Below, piece after piece: positions 50,842 to 56,656 of a stretch of DNA of 56,656 bases (position 1 is its first letter; every line of letters starts with the position of its first letter). A program made the translations under genes and the position numbers. The DNA comes from Chloroflexota bacterium (lineage in GTDB: Bacteria > Chloroflexota > Anaerolineae > UBA4142). The stretch covers positions 1 to 56,656 of the forward strand of contig JACRBM010000036.1 of NCBI GenBank assembly GCA_016219275.1. Direction: 5' to 3'. The notes under the pieces are model-generated. The model saw nothing but the letters and a program-made list of their open reading frames with translations. It ran no database searches and had not been told where the DNA came from.

Positions 50842-51111
50842 TCAGTATGCTGGTTGAAAGCGAATGGTCTCAACCAAATCACGTTGGCTGATTTGCGCGT
50901 CGTATGCCTGCTTGCGGCGCAACCACGTTTCGTAAATACCTTTCCACCGACTGAAATCCGTACGCGTCTCATCGTGCGCATCGTAATCTGCCAATTTGCC
51001 GGCAGAGAGAGCCTGGTAAAAATCTTGACTGAGCACTCCGTACTTTTCCTCATATAACATCAGGCGACGTTCCAGTAGCTTGAGTTCGATCACTAATTCG
51101 TGGATATTCAT
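50842..51111 (-). CDS. Antitoxin-like partner of the TumE-family protein
   Basis: An 89-residue, highly charged helical protein ([33 protein letters not shown], then [16 protein letters not shown]). Small helical proteins of this type commonly precede DUF6516 genes. The ATG at 51111 has AGGAGCG 5-6 nt upstream. The antitoxin-first order and the 2-nt gap fit a type II toxin-antitoxin operon. Confidence 0.8.
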   Translation of the reverse strand: MNIHELVIELKLLERRLMLYEEKYGVLSQDFYQALSAGKLADYDAHDETRTDFSRWKGIYETWLRRKQAYDAQISQRDLVETIRFQPAY

Positions 51112-51170
51112 TCGCGCTCCTTCCAATGTCTTTGAATCTTCTCCCTTGACGTTCCCTATTCTACAACCGT

Positions 51171-52151
51171 TTAGGGCAAAGTGGCAACCCCGTTAGTTCT
51201 TGCATCCTCCAATATCTTCAAGCACTTGAAGTACCCCGGCTCTGCTTTGTATCCCAACCTTTGATTGATCGCGAGAATCGGCGCGTTCTGCGAATCGTTG
51301 TTCGTGCGAATGTATATCGCGCCCCACTCGCGCGCGCGGCGGATCACCAGCAGTTTCAGCGCGAGTGCAATCTGGCGTCCGCGATACTCGCGCGCGACGC
51401 CGGTGTGCATGTTGTATGCCGAGTTTGTTTTTTCAAAATAACCGACCGCGCCCAAGCCGACCCAGGTATCACTTTCCACCGCGAGAATTTGCCCCTCCGC
51501 GCGAAACCACGATGCTTGGAACACGTACCGGCTGAAATCTTCAAAACTTGGGAATTCGCCTTCCCAGCCCGGGATATCCACCGCGTTGCACTGGTTCAAC
51601 TCGTACAGCTTACGCTGATTTGCTTCGGTGTTGCCCGCATCCGCCAGCGTGATGAATCGAACACCTCGCGCTTGCACGGATTCGATCACACCAGCAAAAC
51701 GCATCTCGTCAAACGTCGCCAGGTCGAGCGTAGATTCGAAAATGTGCCGATTAATTTGGAAGCCGCGCGTCTGCGCGAACCGCAACCAATCTGGACAATG
51801 CTCGCGCACCTCGCAGATGAAGCGCGTCGCGCCGTGTGCGCGCGCAAATGCGATAGCATCGTCGTACAGTTGCGCGCCAATCCCGCGCCGACCATAGTCC
51901 GGCGCGACGATCACCTCGATAAAAAAAGTGCCCGGCGCCATGTTCGGGCGACGCGACGCCTCGTTGCAACCGACGATGATGCCATTCTCATCGCGCGCGA
52001 CGTGTTGCTGGCGAATGCCCTCGCGCGGAAAGTTGCGCGCCCATTCGCGCACACGTTCGATGGTGACCGGGTCGGGCAGAATCGTGTTGACCAACTCGAC
52101 ATAGCGCGGCGCGTCGGTGTCGAGATCGAGCGGGTAAAGTTGAATCGGCAT
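51171..52151 (-). CDS. GNAT acetyltransferase with two tandem domains
   Basis: A 326-residue protein. The first GNAT domain (about 1-150) has the acetyl-CoA loop VAPDYGRRGIGAQLYDDAIAFARAHG (about 81-106). The second (about 160-320) has TGVAREYRGRQIALALKLLVIRRARE (about 244-269) and IRTNNDSQNAPILAINQRLGY (about 275-295), the pattern of GNATs such as mycothiol acetyltransferase-like double proteins. The acceptor is unknown. The 184-bp gap to the sigma factor holds nothing I recognise. Confidence 0.88.
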   Translation of the reverse strand: MPIQLYPLDLDTDAPRYVELVNTILPDPVTIERVREWARNFPREGIRQQHVARDENGIIVGCNEASRRPNMAPGTFFIEVIVAPDYGRRGIGAQLYDDAIAFARAHGATRFICEVREHCPDWLRFAQTRGFQINRHIFESTLDLATFDEMRFAGVIESVQARGVRFITLADAGNTEANQRKLYELNQCNAVDIPGWEGEFPSFEDFSRYVFQASWFRAEGQILAVESDTWVGLGAVGYFEKTNSAYNMHTGVAREYRGRQIALALKLLVIRRAREWGAIYIRTNNDSQNAPILAINQRLGYKAEPGYFKCLKILEDARTNGVATLP

Positions 52152-52335
52152 CGGCTCCTTTTATTTCACCAAACGCGCAATAAATAATGCCGCGAATCGG
52201 ACTCTCGAATTCGCGGCGCACAAAAATAAAAAAAGCACCGAGGCGGCGAACACGAGCCACCCCATGTCTGCCTCCCGCTGGCTGGGACGACACGTGATTG
52301 CGGAACGATTAAAACAGGTACCTGGTCTGCTTCTA

Positions 52336-53331
52336 CTACAGCGACGCGCGCGTTTCGATATAACCAGCCAAGCGCGTCACGCGCGGCTTGGCGCGCAGTT
52401 TGACGAGTGCGTCCTTTTCGATTTGGCGCACGCGTTCGCGCGTCAAACCAAATTTCTCGCCGACCTCTTCGAGCGTTTGTTCCTGACCATCGCGCAACCC
52501 AAAACGCAAAACCAACACGCGCGCCTCGCGCGGCGTCAACGAATCAAGCGCGGCGGTCACGTCGTCGCGCATCGCGGAATCCACCGCGCAGGTCCACGGC
52601 GACGGGCTGGTTTGGTCTTCGACAAAATCCGCGAGCGTGGTTTCCGGGTCGCCGCCGACTTCCATCTCGAACGAGAGCGGCGCGGCGCCGGCTTGTTTCA
52701 ACCGGCGAATCTTGGGCGTGGGCAATTTCATGCACGCGGCGAGTTCTTGGTCGGTCGGTTCGTGTCCCAGCTCCTGGGTCAAGATGCGCGTCGTGTAATC
52801 GAGGCGGCGCAACGCCTGACTGGTGTGCGCCGGCAAACGCGGCATGTGTCCGTGATTGCCGATCGCGCGCGTGATCGCCTGGCGAATCCACCACGTCGCG
52901 TGCGTCGAAAATTTGTGACCGCGCCGATGATCGAATTTTTCGACCGCGCGGATCAAACCCAGGTTGCCTTCCTGGATCAAATCGAGCAGTGACAAACCGT
53001 GACCGAGATAATGTTTGGCGAGATTGACGACGAGGCGGAGATTGGACTGAACGAGTGTGCGACGTGCGTGGTGACCGGCGTAGATGGCTTTTTGGAGGCG
53101 CAGTTCGAGTTTGGCGTCGTGACCGTTGCGGAGGAGCCGTTGCTCGGCGCTCCGTCCGCGCCACATGGTCTTGGTCAGTTGGACTTCTTGCTTGGCGTTC
53201 AGCAAGGGCGTGCGCGTGATCTCGCGCAAGTAGAGATAGACGAGATCGTTCGCGTTACTATTCGACACGTCGGGACGCGTCGTCGGATGTTGTAAAGACG
53301 CGCGGGATACGCGCGCAGGAGAACCTTTCAT
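52336..53331 (-). CDS. RNA polymerase sigma-70 factor, RpoD-like (group 2)
   Basis: A 331-residue sigma factor. Region 1.2 is [26 protein letters not shown], region 2 is [60 protein letters not shown], and region 4 is [15 protein letters not shown]...[28 protein letters not shown]. It lacks the long region 1.1, so it is probably a secondary, non-essential factor with promoter taste like the housekeeping one. Start choice: ATG at 53331 has CGAGG about 8-10 nt upstream; an ATG at 53370 is the alternative with poor ribosome site. Confidence 0.92.
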   Translation of the reverse strand: MKGSPARVSRASLQHPTTRPDVSNSNANDLVYLYLREITRTPLLNAKQEVQLTKTMWRGRSAEQRLLRNGHDAKLELRLQKAIYAGHHARRTLVQSNLRLVVNLAKHYLGHGLSLLDLIQEGNLGLIRAVEKFDHRRGHKFSTHATWWIRQAITRAIGNHGHMPRLPAHTSQALRRLDYTTRILTQELGHEPTDQELAACMKLPTPKIRRLKQAGAAPLSFEMEVGGDPETTLADFVEDQTSPSPWTCAVDSAMRDDVTAALDSLTPREARVLVLRFGLRDGQEQTLEEVGEKFGLTRERVRQIEKDALVKLRAKPRVTRLAGYIETRASL

Positions 53332-53418
53332 TCCAAATCCTCGACTCTGAGAATGATCTGACGCGGGCATCTTAACTTGTACAAGTTCAAATGCGGTCAA
53401 AACGGAGTCACGAACGCG

Positions 53419-53799
53419 TCAGAACCCGGCGGGCAAGTACTGGTGCGGACATTTGATCATCAGCGTCGTCGCGAGGAACGAACCATCGCCCGCCCGCGCG
53501 CCTTCGAGAATCGCCGTGACGTTATCACGAAACGCGTCCGGTACCCTGCCGCGATAAACGATCGCGAGGTTCGTCCGGTCACCGACGAGCTGAAAACGCA
53601 TCGTTTGCGTCGCATTGTCCCATTTGATCGTGCCGGGCGCGATGACGCCGCCGATGCGCGTGTTGGTTGAAGCCGACCGCGCGGCGTATTCGTCCACCGT
53701 CAAATAATAGTTCGCCGCCGGCGACACGGCTATCGCGTAGACGAAATGCGCGATCACCGGAATCAATACGAGCGCGGCGACGATGAGTTTGAGTTTCAC
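53419..53799 (-). CDS. ccmE: CcmE-type heme chaperone, CxxxY variant
   Basis: A 126-residue protein: N-terminal anchor (1-24) and an OB-fold beta-barrel with YYLTVDEYAAR, RIGGVIAPGTIKWDN and VVYRGRVPDAFRDN-type segments. The heme-attaching His of the classic HxxxY motif is replaced: residues 117-121 read CPHQY, the CxxxY form known from some Deltaproteobacteria and archaea. It would carry heme for cytochrome c maturation outside the membrane. No other ccm gene is in the window. Confidence 0.85.
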   Translation of the reverse strand: MKLKLIVAALVLIPVIAHFVYAIAVSPAANYYLTVDEYAARSASTNTRIGGVIAPGTIKWDNATQTMRFQLVGDRTNLAIVYRGRVPDAFRDNVTAILEGARAGDGSFLATTLMIKCPHQYLPAGF

Positions 53800-53836
53800 G
53801 AAATCTATTCCTCTTTCTCAAAACGTAAGCGTTCAG

Positions 53837-53869
53837 AACCTGGCGAAGGTTGTAAACCTTCGCCAGGTT
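53837..53869. repeat. AACCTGGCGAAGGTT hairpin
   Basis: A perfect 15-bp stem (53837-53851 with 53855-53869) around GTA. It is a variant of the CCTTGCGAAGG family (TGGCGAAGG core). It lies upstream of ccmE without a T-run. Confidence 0.8.
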
Positions 53870-53942
53870 GGCTATCTCGAAACAAGAACGCGGCAGGGTC
53901 GCCGCGTCGTGTTGCATCAAAAGTATGACAGCACGGTTCGAT

Positions 53943-54254
53943 TCAATCGCGTCGCGTCATCGTGCGAATGTAATCCGCGTGCGGCGGCGCGATGTCGAAC
54001 GCTTCCGGCGGCAGCGTCACGAACTTGCGCCAGCCCTCGCTCTGGATCGCCTCGCGATTGTCCGGCGTGATGACCAGCATACCGACGTAATGCCCCGAGC
54101 GAATCACCGCGGTCACGTTCGGCGAACCGTCTTCCCACATCCCGGTAATGCACGACCGATCGGGTGGAAAATCGCGCGCGACAAAAGTAGCGAAACATTC
54201 TTCGCACGCCGGTCCCCACGCGCCACACAAGTTACGGTCAATCGTTACTCGCAT
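53943..54254 (-). CDS. Small four-cysteine protein of unknown function
   Basis: A 103-residue protein starting MRVTIDRNLCGAWGPACEEC, which recalls the start of bacterial ferredoxins, but the Cys spacing (Cys10, Cys17, Cys20, Cys35) does not match a 4Fe-4S motif. The C-terminal part ITPDNREAIQSEGWRKFVTLPPEAFD is well formed and soluble. GGAGGG lies 6 nt before the ATG, so the gene is real. It may bind a metal or be redox active. It precedes ccmE on the same strand (143 bp apart). Confidence 0.7.
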   Translation of the reverse strand: MRVTIDRNLCGAWGPACEECFATFVARDFPPDRSCITGMWEDGSPNVTAVIRSGHYVGMLVITPDNREAIQSEGWRKFVTLPPEAFDIAPPHADYIRTMTRRD

Positions 54255-54275
54255 CGTTCCCTCCGTGGTACTACC

Positions 54276-54318
54276 GAACCTTCCGAAGGTTTCGCGCAAG
54301 CGCCTTCGCAAGGTTGAA
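54276..54318. repeat. Reverse-oriented copy of the 20276 hairpin
   Basis: Read on the minus strand it is CAACCTTGCGAAGG, loop CGCTTGCGCGAAACC, then a facing arm CTTCGGAAGGTTC. It shares loop and arms with 20276-20324, the opposite orientation showing that the element moves or is copied as a unit. Confidence 0.75.
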
Positions 54319-54405
54319 TACATTCAGATTAGTCCGAACGAGTCCAAATCGTGTCACACGCGAGTCAAAAGTCAGTCAAAAACGGGTTGCCAATCGCTGG
54401 CGCGT

Positions 54406-54434
54406 TTGTCACGTGTTTCGTTTGCGTTTATAAT
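54406..54434 (+). promoter_or_regulatory. Promoter of a probably leaderless gene
   Basis: TTGTCA (54406-54411), a 17-bp spacer and a perfect TATAAT (54429-54434). The ATG at 54443 begins 8 nt after the -10 element, where transcription itself should start. Confidence 0.75.
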
Positions 54435-54442
54435 CGCGCGTG

Positions 54443-55180
54443 ATGAATACCGAACCATCTTCGACCTATGCCGTGCCTGCCGTGCCGTGGGGCATTCGCG
54501 AATTGATCTACGCCGCACTGTTCGCGCTGGTCGGCATTATCGCGCTGAACGTCGGCGTACTGATTTTCAGTTTTATCACCGGCGCACCCCTGCGTTTAGC
54601 CGGGGAGACACTCATCGTGTTCTTGCTCGCGCAGAGCGCGATCTTTATCGGCGCGGCGTGGTGGTTCGGTCTCGCGCGCTATCGCGTTGGGTGGAGCGCG
54701 CTCGGTTGGCGACGTTTTGACGCGCCGATCGGTTGCGCGACGAGCGCGGGCGCGTTGATCGTTTCGTACGCGATCAACTTTTGTTACGCGATCTTCGTGG
54801 TCTCGCTCGGCATTCGATTTTCGACGCAAGACATCATGTCGCGTCTTGATTTGGCCGGACCGGGCGTGGTGGCGGCGTTCCTCATCGTTGCGGCGCTAGT
54901 GCCGGTCGTCGAAGAAACTTTTTTTCGCGGCTTTGTTTACAGTGGATTACGTGGACGTTTCGGCGCGCGTAGCGCGCTGATTCTCAGTACGCTCATTTTC
55001 GCGCTGCTGCATTTCAGTCTCGACCGCTTGATTCCAATTCTCGTTCTCGGCGGCGTGCTCGCGTGGCTGTACGAACGAACGGGGTCGCTCGTGCCCGGCG
55101 TGATTCTGCACGGAACGAACAACGCGTTCGCACTCGCCGCGTATTTGCTCGCCAAAGCGATGGGACTACCGCTACCGTAA
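54443..55180 (+). CDS. CPBP-family intramembrane metalloprotease
   Basis: A 245-residue protein with about seven helices. The family motifs are complete: EETFFRGFVYSGLRGRFG (Glu-Glu and Arg, about 156-173), the first His in LLHFSLDRL (about 193) and the second in VILHGTNNAFAL (about 221). CPBP (Abi) proteases cleave membrane substrates such as prenylated proteins or signal peptides. The ATG at 54443 is directly downstream of the -10 element, so it is likely leaderless. Confidence 0.92.
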   Translation: MNTEPSSTYAVPAVPWGIRELIYAALFALVGIIALNVGVLIFSFITGAPLRLAGETLIVFLLAQSAIFIGAAWWFGLARYRVGWSALGWRRFDAPIGCATSAGALIVSYAINFCYAIFVVSLGIRFSTQDIMSRLDLAGPGVVAAFLIVAALVPVVEETFFRGFVYSGLRGRFGARSALILSTLIFALLHFSLDRLIPILVLGGVLAWLYERTGSLVPGVILHGTNNAFALAAYLLAKAMGLPLP

Positions 55181-55256
55181 TGCGACCGCCGGCAGACCGC
55201 GGCAAATTCGCGGTCGGTGGGGACGCGGTCAGTGATTATTCTCAAGGAGGTGTGCG

Positions 55257-56177
55257 ATGCAAATTATTCTCGGCATCATCGCGATCATCGTGCTCGTCCC
55301 ACTTGTCACGTGGCTCGTCGGCGAACGCGGGCGCGTGATGTTGCCTTCAACCTGGAAGTTTTTGCGCGCGAGCGGCTGGCGCCGTTTCCACGACGGCACA
55401 TTCCGGCATTCGTACATTTATGCTCGCTTCCCCGTTCAGTACATCGGCTACGGGACAAAAAAGGCAGTGCCAAAAATGAACACGGCGAGCCGGCAATCCG
55501 CCGCCGATCATTATCACGGCAAGGTGTTGCCCACCGCGCTCGCCGAGGCGCTCGTTACGCACGACCACGACATTGCGTTGCGCGATCTGGAGCAAGTGAT
55601 TCCATATCCGGTCGCGCGCGACCTCGTCTTGCAAGGTCCGCCGGAAATCGCCGTGTTCGATTGTCCGTGCCGCGCGACGCGCGACCATCCGTGCCAGCCG
55701 ACCCAGGTTTGCATGATCGTCGGTCAACCATTCGTAGATTTTATCTTGGAACATCATCCGGAAAAAAGTCGCCGCGTCACGCCGATACAAGCCGCGGAGA
55801 TTTTGCGCGCCGAGCACGCGCGCGGTCACATCCACGCGGCGTACTTTAAGGACGCGATGCTCGATCGCTTTTACGCGATTTGCAACTGTTGCAAGTGTTG
55901 TTGCGGCGGCATCGAATCTATGGTCAAGCACGGCGTGCCGATGCTCACCTCGTCCGGCTATGTCGCGCAAGTGGACGAATCGCACTGCGCGGCGTGCGGT
56001 GATTGCGTCAAGGCGTGCCCGTTCGGCGCGATTTCGCTCGACGGTTTCGCGCACGTCGAATGGGCGAAATGTATGGGCTGCGGTGTGTGCGAGGGACAAT
56101 GCCAGGTTGGCGGCATCGCGCTCGTGCGCGATGAACGCAAAGGCGTGCCGCTCGACGTGCGCGCGCTGACCGCGTAG
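55257..56177 (+). CDS. Membrane-anchored ferredoxin with extra cysteine clusters
   Basis: A 306-residue protein. One N-terminal helix (2-22) anchors it. The C-terminus has two classic 4Fe-4S motifs, CAACGDCVKACP (about 243-254) and CMGCGVCEGQC (about 271-281). Before them are two further Cys-rich stretches: CPCRATRDHPCQPTQVCM (about 136-153) and ICNCCKCCCGGIE (about 206-218), which could bind another cofactor. A perfect AAGGAGGTG lies 6 nt before the ATG. Partner oxidoreductases are not encoded nearby. Related proteins occur in Chloroflexota as ferredoxin-like electron carriers. Confidence 0.85.
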   Translation: MQIILGIIAIIVLVPLVTWLVGERGRVMLPSTWKFLRASGWRRFHDGTFRHSYIYARFPVQYIGYGTKKAVPKMNTASRQSAADHYHGKVLPTALAEALVTHDHDIALRDLEQVIPYPVARDLVLQGPPEIAVFDCPCRATRDHPCQPTQVCMIVGQPFVDFILEHHPEKSRRVTPIQAAEILRAEHARGHIHAAYFKDAMLDRFYAICNCCKCCCGGIESMVKHGVPMLTSSGYVAQVDESHCAACGDCVKACPFGAISLDGFAHVEWAKCMGCGVCEGQCQVGGIALVRDERKGVPLDVRALTA

Positions 56178-56209
56178 CGCAAATTTCCAATTTGCGATCA
56201 GGGAACAAG

Positions 56210-56557
56210 ATGAAATTCTTTGACCGTCTCTTCAAACGTTCAACTGCATCGCGCGACGATGAGATTGCGAATGCGGCGATGCAACTGTCGCTCGAATGGG
56301 GCACGCATTTCGGCAAGCCGATTCAAGACCGGCTGCTGCAACAGTATCCCGATCTCACACGTGAGCGCGCGGACGAACTCGACGAGTTTTGTCGCCAAGT
56401 GAAACGCTTTGCCTTCGATTTGTACTATGACGAGGTGACAAGCGGCAAGAGCACCGACATGGCAGTGCAAAAAAAGATTCATGCGCGCTATCCATTTCTC
56501 CATCGTGACACGCTCAACCGTTTGTCCACCCAGGGTATGTACTACGCGCACAAGTAG
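56210..56557 (+). CDS. Small soluble protein of unknown function
   Basis: A 115-residue, mostly helical protein with a basic amphipathic N-terminus (KFFDRLFKRS). The sequence GTHFGKPIQDRLLQQYPDLTRERADELDEFCRQVKRFAFDLYYDEV is rich in charged helix-formers. No family is recognised. It follows the ferredoxin gene after 32 bp, which contain the palindrome CGCAAATTTCCAATTTGCG (56176-56194). Confidence 0.65.
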   Translation: MKFFDRLFKRSTASRDDEIANAAMQLSLEWGTHFGKPIQDRLLQQYPDLTRERADELDEFCRQVKRFAFDLYYDEVTSGKSTDMAVQKKIHARYPFLHRDTLNRLSTQGMYYAHK

Positions 56558-56560
56558 ACC

Positions 56561-56656
56561 CGTAGGGCAAGTTTCCAACTTGCCAATCGCAAATTGGAAC
56601 TTTGCGCCACGCGGAATCGTAGGGCAAGTTTCCAACTTGCCAATCGCAAATTGGAA
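56561..56656. repeat. Tandem 39-bp repeat with palindromic core, cut by the window end
   Basis: A 39-bp unit starting CGTAGGGCAAGTTTCC and holding the palindrome GGCAAGTTTCCAACTTGCC occurs at 56561-56599 and again, identically, at 56618-56656 (57-bp period). Further copies may lie beyond the window. Similar half-words occur at 8338-8364 and 56176-56194. Confidence 0.85.

Noticed and set aside
56561-56656. Possible CRISPR array
   Set aside because: Only two units, with an 18-bp spacer and a palindromic unit; no cas genes are near.

Overview
The window reads as a GC-rich chromosome segment from a monoderm bacterium, most likely a member of the Chloroflexota (Anaerolineae-like). This is inference from content: Pro/Thr-rich lipoproteins and surface proteins, a class II HMG-CoA reductase with archaeal-type HMG-CoA synthase, thiolase and a Zn-ribbon/OB protein, a standard rpsB-tsf-pyrH-frr-uppS-cdsA block, and large beta-propeller/ATPase membrane proteins. 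No rRNA, tRNA or CRISPR array was seen.

Layout. 1-8300 (+): a MacAB-type efflux operon, two small secreted proteins, and an operon that pairs a degenerate response-regulator receiver with two secreted proteins. 8361-14018 (-): kdpE and kdpD beside a KimA-like potassium transporter; an 11-bp tandem repeat upstream of the transporter matches the spacing and core of a KdpE box. 14272-15159 (-): a DapA/NanA-family aldolase. 15420-19409 (-): padR-modABC-methyltransferase. 20372-25790 (-): two overlapping genes for membrane ATPases, one carrying a double beta-propeller outside the cell; this is the best candidate for an undescribed system. 26081-30165 (-): mevalonate-pathway operon. 30342-32778 (-): a small, probably frameshifted gene pair and a 7TM-GAF-HTH sensor. 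32852-37327 (-): the translation/cell-envelope block. 37641-42640: two glycosyltransferases, an ATP-grasp-like protein, a VOC protein and an antitoxin-like gene. 42941-43588 (+): an AT-richer HEPN-type protein, probably acquired. 43877-48036 (-): a tungstate uptake operon whose binding protein carries an extra sulfite-oxidase-like domain, with a YibE/F protein inside the operon. 48286-50307 (+): a MoaD-like protein, then a FixH-like, SafE-like and small metal-binding protein set. 50408-51111 (-): a TumE-type toxin-antitoxin pair. 51171-56557: acetyltransferase, sigma factor, CcmE, a Cys-rich protein, a CPBP protease, a membrane ferredoxin and a small hypothetical protein.

How it fits together. 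Three themes recur. Metal oxyanions and cofactors: Mo and W transport, a MoaD-like protein and the TupA fusion, with the mod and tup upstream regions sharing the same TATAT-N7-ATATA dyad. Potassium: KdpDE seems to be wired to a KimA-like importer and not to kdpFABC. Isoprenoids and envelope: the mevalonate operon lies close to uppS and cdsA.

The intergenic DNA is unusually rich in structure. Many gaps hold a locus-specific 7-10 bp word in tandem followed by its reverse complement. A CCTTGCGAAGG palindrome recurs across the window. Two copies of a 118-119 bp terminal-inverted-repeat element are each flanked by an 8-9 bp target duplication, and their 34-bp cores are inverted relative to their arms.
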